Made by a program: the position numbers and the translations under genes. Below are positions 23,141 through 30,575 of a stretch of 30,575 nt of DNA, piece after piece. Below the pieces are notes generated by a model. It ran no database searches, was not told the DNA's origin, and worked only from the letters and a program-made list of their open reading frames with translations. Numbering within the stretch: position 1 is the first letter of the stretch; the number at the start of each line of letters is the position of its first letter. Source of the stretch: Gemmatimonadota bacterium. GTDB lineage: Bacteria > GCA-2686955. The stretch is taken from positions 1 through 30,575 of the forward strand of contig NYZA01000024.1 in assembly GCA_002686955.1 (NCBI GenBank). Direction: 5' to 3'.

Positions 23141-24561
23141 CGCTTCCGATACCAGCGACCTGGAAGGGGATCGGCTGGCTGAGGGATATTGTGGTGCACG
23201 GCGGCCGTGCCTGGGCAGTGGGCGGGGCGGTGCGTGATCTGCTTCTGGCTCTGCCGGCCCGTGATCTCGATGTGGTCGTCGGAGGAATGCCCCGCGCAAT
23301 GCTCCGAGAGATCTTGTTGCGTCACGGCGCGGTGGACGAGGTCGGCGCGGATTTCGCGGTCTTCAAATGGCGGGAACGGGAAGGGGGGACCGCGGTCGAC
23401 GTGGCGCTGCCCCGAAAAGAGCGCTCTACCGGGCCGGGCCATCGGGACTACGAGGTTCAGGGGGAGCCGGATCTTGCCATCGAAGAGGATCTGGCTCGGC
23501 GCGATTTCACGATCAACGCGATCGCCGTGGAGCTGCCCTCGGGGGATCTTGTCGATCCGCTCGGCGGACGGCACGATCTGGAAGAGGGGCTCTTGCGCGC
23601 GGCCGGGGTGCCGCTGGAGCGTTTTCGCGAGGATCCCCTGCGAGTCCTGCGAGGAGCCGGTTTCGTCGCCCGTTTCGAGCTCGTGGTGGACGAAGCGACG
23701 CGCGCCGCGATGACCGAGGCGGCTCCGCTGCTCGAGACCGTCGCGGCGGAGCGGATGGCGAGCGAGCTGATCAAGCTGCTCTCGTGCTCGATGCGCCCAT
23801 CCCTGGGGCTGCGTTTGCTCTTCGATGTGGGCGCGATGCGGTGGCTGGTGCCGGAGCTCATGGCGGGGGTCGGCTTCGACCAGAAGAGCCCGCACCACCA
23901 TCTGCCGGTGGACGAGCACACACTGCTGACCGTCGACGAGGCGGCGGCACGCAGCGACGATATCGTCGTGCGGATGGCGGCTCTGCTCCACGACGTGGCG
24001 AAGCCGAGCTCTTTCAGCGAGTATCCGAACCGCGAAGGACGGGTGGTCGGCCACTTCCACGGCCATGAGAGAGAGGGCGCGCGGATGGCGAGACGGGCGA
24101 TGTCGCGCCTGCGCATCTCATCCGCCCCGGGATTCCCGCGAGGCGGTGTCGGCGAGGTGCTGGCGCTCGTTCGGCACCACCTGGTCTACCTGCGCGCCGA
24201 CGCTTCGGATCGTGCACTGCGCCGCTTTCTGACACGGGTGGGCAGTCTGAAGAGAATGCGGCGCCTGCTCCTGCTGCATCGGGCCGATCGCGCCGCGCAC
24301 GCCGGCGGTGAAGAGGATGCCGCCATCGACCTGCTCGAAGCCCGCATCGAAGAGCTGGCGCACGATATGCCGCTGTCGCCGCACGACTTGGCTCTGCGAG
24401 GCGGGGAGCTGGTGAGCCTGCTCGGTCTGCGCGGTCCGACGGTGGGCCTCGCCCAGCGATGGCTCATGGGAGAGGTGATTGACGGGCGGCTGCCGAACGA
24501 CCGGAGGAGCTTGCTGAAGGCGGCGAAGAGGTGGGCGGCGGGGGATGCCGGAAGCTGGTGA
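23137..24561 (+). CDS. cca: CCA tRNA nucleotidyltransferase / poly(A) polymerase family protein with HD domain
   Basis: The 474-residue class II nucleotidyltransferase adds CCA to tRNA 3' ends or A tails to RNA. The head domain has WAVGGAVRDLLLALPARDLD, with GG-x-x-RD at 29-34 and the metal-binding DLD at 43-45. Next come DLARRDFTINAIA and the base-recognition region RFREDPLRVLRGAGFVARF. A C-terminal HD domain follows, with LLHDVAKPSSF (His285-Asp286) and GHFHGHEREGARMARRAM. Which of the two activities applies cannot be settled by motif reading. The GTG start overlaps the HD-protein stop. Its last 98 bp overlap the convergent cytochrome gene. Confidence 0.9.
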   Translation: MTLPIPATWKGIGWLRDIVVHGGRAWAVGGAVRDLLLALPARDLDVVVGGMPRAMLREILLRHGAVDEVGADFAVFKWREREGGTAVDVALPRKERSTGPGHRDYEVQGEPDLAIEEDLARRDFTINAIAVELPSGDLVDPLGGRHDLEEGLLRAAGVPLERFREDPLRVLRGAGFVARFELVVDEATRAAMTEAAPLLETVAAERMASELIKLLSCSMRPSLGLRLLFDVGAMRWLVPELMAGVGFDQKSPHHHLPVDEHTLLTVDEAAARSDDIVVRMAALLHDVAKPSSFSEYPNREGRVVGHFHGHEREGARMARRAMSRLRISSAPGFPRGGVGEVLALVRHHLVYLRADASDRALRRFLTRVGSLKRMRRLLLLHRADRAAHAGGEEDAAIDLLEARIEELAHDMPLSPHDLALRGGELVSLLGLRGPTVGLAQRWLMGEVIDGRLPNDRRSLLKAAKRWAAGDAGSW

Positions 24562-26836
24562 TCGACGACCGGTCCCCACCGACCGTACCGGTGGCGGTGG
24601 AGCGCAGATGGTCCAGCCACTGTCGCCTTGCGGGATCGTCTCCGAACAGGTCCTCGAGAATGAGAAGCGCGGCGTCGGAGCGACCCTCGCCGTAGAGCAC
24701 TTGCGCATCCGCCAGCCGAATCCGGCCTTCGAGTGAGAGCTTTTTGACGATCAGATAGTCGTTGAAATCCGGCTTCTTGGTGTAGCCCTCGAGGGCACCA
24801 TCATCCGCGCCTTCGAGCTTCGCCAACCACTTCCGCGCGGCGCGCTCGGCGATCGCCGGGTCATCGGTGAGCTCGACGCTCGCCGATGCGGTGTCGAGCT
24901 CCACGACCGGTGCATCGATCTGTGGAATGAGCTCGGCCTCGGCGGCAAAATCGAGGATCGCCTGGTTGAATTTCCTGAATCGGAGCCGGACGGCGATCCG
25001 GAAGGGACCTACGGCATCGTGACCGGCCGGATCCACGGAGAAGGGGAGCTCGTCGAAGTACTTGGCCGGAACGACATGCAGTCGGTCTTCGGCGAAGAGC
25101 CAGCTTCGGTGCCGGTCGAGCTCCAGAGCACGCCCCTTTTGATCGTGCGGCGCCACCGTATAGACGTGAGTCGAGTCGCGATCGAGGTGCCCGTCGCGGT
25201 CCAAGAGCCCGTAGGTGAGGAGCCTCTCGCCCGAGCCGGCGGTGACGATCACCTCGATCCACGATTCGATCAAGTCGGCCGCCGGGCCGGCGGGAAAGAT
25301 GTGGCCCACGCCCTTGTTGATGACGCGCACGACGAACTCCAGCTCGTCGCCGAGTCGGATCGCTTCGGGCGCCACCACATCGAGCACCATGTGGCCGTCT
25401 TTCATGAACTCGCGCGTGAGACGTTCCTGCTCCTCGAGGCCGTAGAGGATTGGGGTGACCACGTTTGACCCAAGCGTGCGGTGGTTGGCGATCGTCCCCT
25501 TCTCGTAGGCGGAGACGTCGTTGCTCGTCTCCACTTGTGCCATATGACAGTCCTGGCACTCCTTCCTCTCCTCTCCGGCGGGAGGGTGGTTGTAGGGGCT
25601 CGCCGCCCAGTAGGCGTACTGGAGCCGGCGATGGCAGCCGACGCAGTGCTCCGAGGTCTCGAAAAGCGGCGTCCGGAACATCGCCTTGTGGTGCTCGGGC
25701 TTGTTGTTGATCAGGGTCTTGTTTAGCCAACGGCCGATAGGATGGTCGGAGAAGGCGAAGAGATAGCGGTTCGGCGGTGGCGCAATCGAGTAGTCGCCCC
25801 CTCCCCCACTCCCCACATCGCCCGTCGAAACGATCCGGTGGCAGAGAATGCAGGAGTCCCCCTCCCACCTCTCGAAGTTCGCCACGCCCGCGCCTCGGGT
25901 GACCTCTCCCGCGAAAAGCGCGACTGGAGTATGGCATCCGGCGCAGTATCGGTAGCTCTCGCGCCCTACATGGGATTCGCGCTCCTCGCCGCTTCGGTGC
26001 GCATAGCGGTTGCCGAGGAATTCGCCTCGCCGGGCGTCTTCCATGAAGACCGACTGGACGGCGTCGAAAGCCGGCGTCGTAGTGCGATAATGTGCCGACT
26101 CTTTGAATTGGTTGAGGGTCTCGACGTGGCAGCCGGAGATGCCGCAGCTTTCCGAGCGAAGAAAATGTACGGGTTCGTAGAATCCACCGGATGCGGTCTG
26201 AGCGCGGCTCGGGTAGAAAGGGTCGTCACCGAAGGGGTAGCTGTACCCTCCGACGATCCGGTCCACCGGAGGCTCTTCATAGAGGGTGGAGAAGGCGGCG
26301 CTGACCGCCACGAGCACCACGGCGCCGACGCCGACCCTGGCGCCGATCCTCCACAAACTCTGTCGCAGATACGCCTGCGCACTTGGCTTTGTGTCCAGCT
26401 CTCCCATCCAGAGTCGAACCGTCACGAAGGCGTAGAGAGCCATTGCCGCGACCCCGTAGAGCGAGATCACCGTGTGGGAAAGCCAGAGCCAACGGATCCC
26501 CGTGATCCCCCTGAAGGTCAGCCAGGCTCCTGAGATGAATGCGAATACCAGCGACAGTACACAGCTCCAGCCGAACCATGCGTAACCCGGCCGATCGACG
26601 ATCGAGACGTAGCGGCGGTGCCTGCGCCAGAACATGATGCAGGGAAGAACGAAAGGGAAGCCCGCCAAGATATGGAAGAGGAGCAGCGTCATGTCGAGGT
26701 GGGTCAGCTCGTCGATGAAGAGCAAGTAGAGCCCCACCAACGACTCGACGATCGTGAACGCCAACCCCAACCAGAAGTACTTCGATTCCCAATTCTCGCC
26801 CCGCTCGATCCGCACAGCTCCTCGCACGAATTCCAT
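24464..26836 (-). CDS. Membrane-anchored pentahaem c-type cytochrome (copy A)
   Basis: The 790-residue protein has an N-terminal domain of about five hydrophobic helices (near 20-41, 48-70, 86-108, 117-141, 165-187). Its histidines LLLFHILAGF (His55) and LSHTVISLYG (His121) could bind b-haem. An extracytoplasmic domain follows with five covalent haem sites: CGISGCH at 231-237 (a CX4CH variant), CAGCH 298-302, CILCH 329-333, CVGCH 398-402 and CQDCH 427-431. Conserved possible distal ligands include HH382/383, NHRTLG and GVGHIFPAG. The C-terminal part is beta-rich then helical. The layout suggests electron transfer between the quinone pool and periplasmic partners; substrate unknown. The last ~50 residues (PPPPTSSPPSASSSG) differ from copy B and are antisense to the end of cca, so the native 3' end seems lost. 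Divergent from the lipoprotein gene. Confidence 0.88.
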   Translation of the reverse strand: MEFVRGAVRIERGENWESKYFWLGLAFTIVESLVGLYLLFIDELTHLDMTLLLFHILAGFPFVLPCIMFWRRHRRYVSIVDRPGYAWFGWSCVLSLVFAFISGAWLTFRGITGIRWLWLSHTVISLYGVAAMALYAFVTVRLWMGELDTKPSAQAYLRQSLWRIGARVGVGAVVLVAVSAAFSTLYEEPPVDRIVGGYSYPFGDDPFYPSRAQTASGGFYEPVHFLRSESCGISGCHVETLNQFKESAHYRTTTPAFDAVQSVFMEDARRGEFLGNRYAHRSGEERESHVGRESYRYCAGCHTPVALFAGEVTRGAGVANFERWEGDSCILCHRIVSTGDVGSGGGGDYSIAPPPNRYLFAFSDHPIGRWLNKTLINNKPEHHKAMFRTPLFETSEHCVGCHRRLQYAYWAASPYNHPPAGEERKECQDCHMAQVETSNDVSAYEKGTIANHRTLGSNVVTPILYGLEEQERLTREFMKDGHMVLDVVAPEAIRLGDELEFVVRVINKGVGHIFPAGPAADLIESWIEVIVTAGSGERLLTYGLLDRDGHLDRDSTHVYTVAPHDQKGRALELDRHRSWLFAEDRLHVVPAKYFDELPFSVDPAGHDAVGPFRIAVRLRFRKFNQAILDFAAEAELIPQIDAPVVELDTASASVELTDDPAIAERAARKWLAKLEGADDGALEGYTKKPDFNDYLIVKKLSLEGRIRLADAQVLYGEGRSDAALLILEDLFGDDPARRQWLDHLRSTATGTVGGDRSSITSFRHPPPPTSSPPSASSSGRSAAARQSPLP

Positions 26837-26896
26837 GGGACCTGACTTCCAGCTTCCAAGCCACTACTCGCTTCGATCTACGGCGGTAGGGTTCCA

Positions 26897-26925
26897 ATAC
26901 TAGGTGTACTCGAACTTGGTCGCAA
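26897..26925 (-). promoter_or_regulatory. Probable sigma70-type promoter of cytochrome copy A
   Basis: On the minus strand TTGCGA (26925-26920) and TAGTAT (26902-26897) are 17 bases apart, each matching four of six consensus bases. A start of transcription near 26890 would give a leader of about 54 nt before the ATG at 26836. It lies in the 171-bp divergent region shared with the lipoprotein gene. Confidence 0.4.
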
Positions 26926-27007
26926 CCGCACGAGGGTCCCCAGGATCCGCCGCCCGGCTCCATGCTACGGTCGGCCGGAGATCTTCCAATCGGAAAGGGC
27001 GATCGCG

Positions 27008-27508
27008 ATGCGCACTCCGACAAGAGGCCGGTTTTGTAGCTTTGGGGCGGCGTTGCTCATCGGATGCGGAAGCGAGAAGGGGGCGTCGATCGATGCGGAT
27101 CAGAGCTCTTCCACCGGAGGCGAAGAAGATGGTGCCGTGTCATCGGAGCACCGGAACGCGGACGCACCGAGCCCGGCATTCGGCGCTGCACTCTTCATCA
27201 GAGCCTTCGCCTCTTACCTGGAGCTGACGGGCGGCGAGATCATCGATCGTGATCTGCTCGAGGCGGCGATCGAGGAGGACGATTACGAAGGAAAGGCGTT
27301 CGCCGGCGCGCTCGACCTCCTCAATCAACGCTTGGAGGAGCGGGGGGAACGCCCGATTCCGCGACCCTTGCCGGAAGGTCTCGGATTGAGCTCCCGCATC
27401 GAAGCGAGACCTCCTTCGGCCCACGAGGATCGGTGGCGTAAGATGGGCTCCACACGAGCGGTAGCAGCGCCAAGAATCGCAGATGACACCAAGACCGAAC
27501 CGAAATAG
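27008..27508 (+). CDS. Uncharacterised lipoprotein
   Basis: The 166-residue product has a lipoprotein signal with lipobox LIGC (Cys20) after a basic/hydrophobic start (RGRFCSFGAALLIGC). A Ser/Glu-rich linker follows, then one helical region (AALFIRAFASYLELTGGEII and DRDLLEAAIEEDDYEGKAFA) and a polar tail. No family is recognised. GGAAAGGGCG just upstream is a good ribosome site for ATG 27008. It is first in a three-gene + strand set between two cytochrome genes and overlaps the next gene by 26 nt, so it is probably cotranscribed with the EF-hand proteins. A role as an assembly or docking partner of the cytochromes is inferred only from position. Confidence 0.72.
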   Translation: MRTPTRGRFCSFGAALLIGCGSEKGASIDADQSSSTGGEEDGAVSSEHRNADAPSPAFGAALFIRAFASYLELTGGEIIDRDLLEAAIEEDDYEGKAFAGALDLLNQRLEERGERPIPRPLPEGLGLSSRIEARPPSAHEDRWRKMGSTRAVAAPRIADDTKTEPK

Positions 27509-28085
27509 AACACGCGTACTGGCCGGAGCGACGTTGGTGTCGTGGGTGGCTTTGCTGGTTTTCGTTCTGTCGCCCGGGGGACCGGCGGGCATGGAGTGGG
27601 GGTTTCTCGGGGGCGATGGACCGGTGGATGGCGAGTCAGGGCTGCCTCCTCTCATTCTGGGCCTGGACCGAGACGGGGATGAGCGCATCTCTCGCGACGA
27701 ATTCCATATCTTCGAGCGCCTCGATCGCGACGGGGATTTCTTCCTCGACACCGCGGAGGCCCGCGCCGAAAACCGGGTCTCGCTCCGGGAACCGGCTCGC
27801 GGCGGAAGCCAGGGTGGAGAGCAGATCCGGCCACTCCCCGCGCACGACCGCGACGGAGATATGCGGGTCTCTCCCAGTGAGTTCCCGGGTTCGCGTCGGC
27901 TTTTCGATCGACTGGACAAGGATGGCGATGGCTTTCTCGATCTCGGAGGAGGAGCTCCGGGGAGCGCGTTGCGCGGCAAAAGGCTCGGGACCAGAGACCG
28001 GTCGCGGCGGTGGGGGATGGAAGACCTACTGGAATTCGTCCCAAGCAGCGATGAGCCGGTCGACGACAAGCCGGAGTCGCAATGA
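27483..28085 (+). CDS. Membrane-anchored protein with four EF-hand loops (copy 1)
   Basis: The 200-residue protein has one N-terminal membrane or signal-anchor helix (VLAGATLVSWVALLVFVLSP). It then has four canonical calcium loops: DRDGDERISRDE (62-73), DRDGDFFLDTAE (81-92), DRDGDMRVSPSE (122-133) and DKDGDGFLDLGG (145-156). The first three keep Asp at 1, 3 and 5 and Glu at 12; the fourth ends in Gly and may be weak. Loops 1-2 and 3-4 form two pairs, as in calmodulin-like folds. The protein would place a calcium-binding domain on the outer face of the membrane. It lies between two cytochrome genes and resembles the next gene closely around its first loop pair (LDRDGD.R.S..EFH.F.R.DR.GD.F.D..EA). 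Confidence 0.85.
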   Translation: MTPRPNRNRTRVLAGATLVSWVALLVFVLSPGGPAGMEWGFLGGDGPVDGESGLPPLILGLDRDGDERISRDEFHIFERLDRDGDFFLDTAEARAENRVSLREPARGGSQGGEQIRPLPAHDRDGDMRVSPSEFPGSRRLFDRLDKDGDGFLDLGGGAPGSALRGKRLGTRDRSRRWGMEDLLEFVPSSDEPVDDKPESQ

Positions 28086-28098
28086 GCGATCTCGATCG

Positions 28099-28452
28099 AT
28101 GAAAGCGAATCGAAGGGCAAGGAAGAAAGCGAGACGGAAGCGGGTCGATACCGCCATCTCGCGCATTCTGGTCGTCATGGCCGGCATCGCCGGATTGGCG
28201 CTGGCGGTATTCATCGTGAAACAGGGAGAGCTGGGCAGACTGCTGGCCAGACGCGCCGTACGCTCAGAGAGCGCCGAGGGTGAAACGCCATTCCTGATAC
28301 AGGGACTGGATCGAGACGGAGACCAGCGCGTTTCGTGGAGGGAGTTTCACGTATTCGATCGCATCGACCGGAATGGGGACGGCTTCGTGGACGCCGACGA
28401 AGCGAGCGCGCGAACGCAGGCGAAACGCCCGCGCCGACGCGGAGACCAATAG
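28099..28452 (+). CDS. Membrane-anchored protein with one EF-hand pair (copy 2, short)
   Basis: The 117-residue protein has a strongly basic N-terminus (KANRRARKKARRKR), one membrane helix (ISRILVVMAGIAGLALAVFI) and an EF-hand pair: DRDGDQRVSWRE (71-82) and DRNGDGFVDADE (90-101). The basic start predicts the N-terminus inside and the calcium domain outside. It corresponds to the anchor plus the first loop pair of the preceding gene and is probably its paralogue. The frame is open further upstream, but that stretch is a shadow of the preceding gene; ATG 28099 begins the basic segment, though no strong ribosome site is visible. It ends 39 nt from the convergent end of cytochrome copy B. Confidence 0.8.
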   Translation: MKANRRARKKARRKRVDTAISRILVVMAGIAGLALAVFIVKQGELGRLLARRAVRSESAEGETPFLIQGLDRDGDQRVSWREFHVFDRIDRNGDGFVDADEASARTQAKRPRRRGDQ

Positions 28453-28491
28453 GACCTCGGCCGAGTCCCAAATCCGAATCGGTTCGATCGA

Positions 28492-30575
28492 TCAGCCGGA
28501 ATCACCGCCGCCGAAGGGATCGACCACGTCGCCGACCGGCTGCTCTCGCCTCTCTTGCACCGCTTCGACGAGGGCGCTGCGAAGGCGTGCCAACCACATC
28601 CGTTCTTGCACGTCGCGATCCGAAAGCTCGTCGAGAATCGCCAACGCGGACTCGTAACGCCCTTTTGCGTACAGGGCCTGCGCGTCCACGAGTCGAATGC
28701 GGCTCTCGAGAGAGAGCTTTGTCGCGAGAAGGTGGTCATCGAAATTCGGCTTCTTCGTGTAGGCCGCGAGATCGATGTCATCCGACCCGTCGAGCTTGGC
28801 CAACCACTCTCCCGCGGCCCGCTCGGCGACAACCGGATCGTCGGTGAATTCGACATTCGCCGAAACAACATCGAGCTCCACGACCGGCGCTTCCAGTCTC
28901 GGCGCGAATCCGGCTTCGGCGGCGAAATCGAGGAACGCCTGATTGAACTTCCGGAATCGAAGTCGGGCGTCGATCTTGATCGGACCGATGACATCACTTT
29001 CCGCGAGATCGACCGCAAAGGGGAATTCGTCGTAGTACTTGGCCGGCACGACGTGCAGTTTGTCTTCGCTGAACATCCAGTTGCGGTGCCGGTCGAGCTC
29101 CAGTGCGCGACCATCCTGATCGTGCGGCATGACCGTATAGACATAGGTCGAGTCGTGATCCAGGTGGCCGTTTTCGTCCAGCAGCCCGTAGCTGAGAAGC
29201 TGCTCTCCAGAGCCGTCCGTGACGGTCACCTCGGTCCAGGATTCGATCAGATCGGCCTCTGGGCCGGCGGGGAAGATATGTCCCACCCCTTTGTTGATGA
29301 CGCGAACGATGAACTCCAGCCTATCGTGCGGCTGGATCTCGGCGGGCGCTACCACGTCGAGCACCATATTGTCGTTCTTCATGAACTCGCGCGTGAGGCG
29401 ATCCTGCTCCTCGAGGCCGTAGAGCATCGGTGTGACCAGATTGGCCGCGAGCGTACGGTGGTCGGAGATCGTCCCCTTTTCAAGTGCCGAAACATCGTTG
29501 TGTGTCGCCACCTGCGGCATATGGCAGTCCTGACACTCCTTCGTCTCTTCACCGGGTGGCGGATGGTTGTACGGGCTCGCCTCCCAGTACGAGAATTGGA
29601 GCCGCTTGTGACAGCCGACACAATATTCCGATGTTTCGTAGAAGGGCGTATCGAACATCGCCATATGGTGCTCGGGCTTGTTGTTGATCAGCGTCTTATT
29701 GAGCCAACGCCCGACTGGATGGTCCGAGAACGCGAAAAGGTAACGGTTCGGCGGTGGGGCGACGGAATAATCGCCTCCACCTCCGCCGACCACATCACCC
29801 ATGGAAGCGATCCGGTGGCAGAGAATGCAGGAATCCCCTTCCCATTCTTCGAAGCTGGGCAGCCCCGCGCCCCTGTCGATTTCGCCCGCGATCAGCGCCA
29901 CCGGAGTGTGGCAGCCGGCGCAGAAGCGAAAGCTCTCGCGCCCCTCGTGGATGTCCCGCATCTCGTCGATCTGGAGGCTGCCACGGGAACCGAGAAACTG
30001 GCCTTGGCGGGCCTCCTCCATGAAGAGCGACTGAACGGCCCCGAAGATCGGCGTCGGCGTGCGGTAGTGGACCGAATCCTTGAATTGGACCAGAGTTTCG
30101 ACATGACAACCCGAGATGCCGCAGGTCTCCGAACGGAGAAAATGGACCGGTTCGTAGAACCCGCCCGAGGCGGTTTGCACCCGGCTCGGGTAGAAGGGGT
30201 CGTCGCCGAAGGAATAGCTGTATCCTTCGACGACCCGGTCCACCGGCGGCTCTTCGTAGAATGCGGCGTAGGCGATATTCGCCGCCACTAGAACGACACT
30301 TCCCACGGCGACCTTCGCGCCGATCTTCCACAAGGTCCGACCCAGGAAAGCCTGCGCTTTCGGCTTGCCGACCATCTCGCCCATCCACAGCTTCACCGTC
30401 AGGAAGATATAGAGGCCAAGCGCGGCGAAACCGTAGAGCGAGATCACCGTGTGGGACAGCCAGAGCCAGTAGATCCCGGAAATGCCCCTAAAGGTCAGCC
30501 AGATCCCGGAGATGAGCGCGAAGAGCATCGATACGACGCAGCTCCAGCCCAGCCAGTTATAGCCCGAGCGCTCCA
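28492..30575 (-). CDS. Membrane-anchored pentahaem c-type cytochrome (copy B, N-terminus outside window)
   Basis: This is a close paralogue of copy A, alignable almost without gaps from the visible start (ERSGYNWLGWSCVVSMLFAL) to near the C-terminus. About the first 80 residues lie beyond the window. It keeps the later membrane helices with LSHTVISLYGFAALGLYIFL. All five haem sites are in the same order: CGISGCH (CX4CH), CAGCH, CILCH, CVGCH and CQDCH. GVGHIFPAG and the helical C-terminus are also kept. Unlike copy A it ends in an ordinary polar tail (QERREQPVGDVVDPFGGGDSG) with its own stop at 28492, and probably shows the ancestral 3' end. The two copies are in the same orientation, separated by the lipoprotein/EF-hand genes. 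Confidence 0.9.
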   Translation of the reverse strand, partial: ERSGYNWLGWSCVVSMLFALISGIWLTFRGISGIYWLWLSHTVISLYGFAALGLYIFLTVKLWMGEMVGKPKAQAFLGRTLWKIGAKVAVGSVVLVAANIAYAAFYEEPPVDRVVEGYSYSFGDDPFYPSRVQTASGGFYEPVHFLRSETCGISGCHVETLVQFKDSVHYRTPTPIFGAVQSLFMEEARQGQFLGSRGSLQIDEMRDIHEGRESFRFCAGCHTPVALIAGEIDRGAGLPSFEEWEGDSCILCHRIASMGDVVGGGGGDYSVAPPPNRYLFAFSDHPVGRWLNKTLINNKPEHHMAMFDTPFYETSEYCVGCHKRLQFSYWEASPYNHPPPGEETKECQDCHMPQVATHNDVSALEKGTISDHRTLAANLVTPMLYGLEEQDRLTREFMKNDNMVLDVVAPAEIQPHDRLEFIVRVINKGVGHIFPAGPEADLIESWTEVTVTDGSGEQLLSYGLLDENGHLDHDSTYVYTVMPHDQDGRALELDRHRNWMFSEDKLHVVPAKYYDEFPFAVDLAESDVIGPIKIDARLRFRKFNQAFLDFAAEAGFAPRLEAPVVELDVVSANVEFTDDPVVAERAAGEWLAKLDGSDDIDLAAYTKKPNFDDHLLATKLSLESRIRLVDAQALYAKGRYESALAILDELSDRDVQERMWLARLRSALVEAVQERREQPVGDVVDPFGGGDSG
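28540..30575 (-). repeat. Diverged direct repeat of the cytochrome gene (partner about 24600-26600)
   Basis: The two cytochrome genes form a long direct repeat at protein level and, with many third-position changes, at DNA level. The stretches coding for the CCACCGCCGAACCG... segment and for the GVGHIFPAG region are near-identical in both copies. Accumulated synonymous differences indicate an old duplication rather than a recent one. Limits are approximate. Confidence 0.7.

Noticed and set aside
28555-30291. 578-codon plus-strand frame opposite cytochrome copy B
   Set aside because: The minus strand encodes five haem motifs and matches copy A; the plus frame is its shadow.

Overview
The window is GC-rich DNA from a Gram-negative-type bacterium. 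Supporting signs are lipoprotein and signal peptides, a probable outer-membrane protein, XrtA/PEP-CTERM-type exopolysaccharide genes, and multihaem c-type cytochromes with membrane anchors. The mix of EF-hand proteins, subtilase and transglutaminase-like secreted proteins, SUMF1-domain protein and large cytochromes suggests an uncultivated or poorly characterised lineage. No rRNA, tRNA or unambiguous marker lets me name the phylum. I see no CRISPR array, tRNA, rRNA or phage.

Layout. (1) 1-382: the end of an IS66-family insertion sequence (tnpA and terminal repeat). It sits against a short C-terminal gene remnant (383-483) that resembles the tail of a FemAB-like protein. (2) 588-6021, + strand: a nucleotide-sugar block. 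It holds a glucose-1-phosphate cytidylyltransferase broken by one in-frame TAG, an SDR epimerase/dehydratase, and three consecutive zinc-binding SAM C-methyltransferases of the TylC3/NovU type. (3) 6024-7046, - strand: an unrecognised protein of beta-rich appearance. (4) 7087-12781, + strand: a polysaccharide deacetylase and a glycosyltransferase of the exosortase-associated kind, two more glycosyltransferases with a puzzling frame junction, and an AEC-family transporter. Regions 1-4 look like part of an exopolysaccharide locus making a C-methylated, possibly branched sugar.

(5) 20044-12761, - strand: five genes packed with 1-4 nt overlaps or very short gaps. In transcription order they are a secreted transglutaminase-like protein, a secreted subtilisin-like protease, pabC, a C-terminal fragment of a histone-deacetylase-family protein, and pabB. 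PabB and PabC make p-aminobenzoate for folate. (6) 20348-22367: a small probable beta-barrel protein, a secreted SUMF1-domain protein, and a decayed Crp/Fnr regulator. (7) 22580-24561, + strand: an HD-domain protein lacking the usual HD histidine, translationally coupled to a CCA-adding enzyme/poly(A) polymerase family protein with its own intact HD motif.

(8) 24464-30575: two closely related membrane-anchored pentahaem cytochromes on the - strand (the second runs off the window). Between them lie three + strand genes: a lipoprotein and two membrane-anchored EF-hand proteins that look like paralogues. This cytochrome/EF-hand module is the best candidate here for an undescribed system. The cytochromes fuse a multi-helix membrane domain to a five-haem extracytoplasmic domain whose first site is CX4CH rather than CXXCH.
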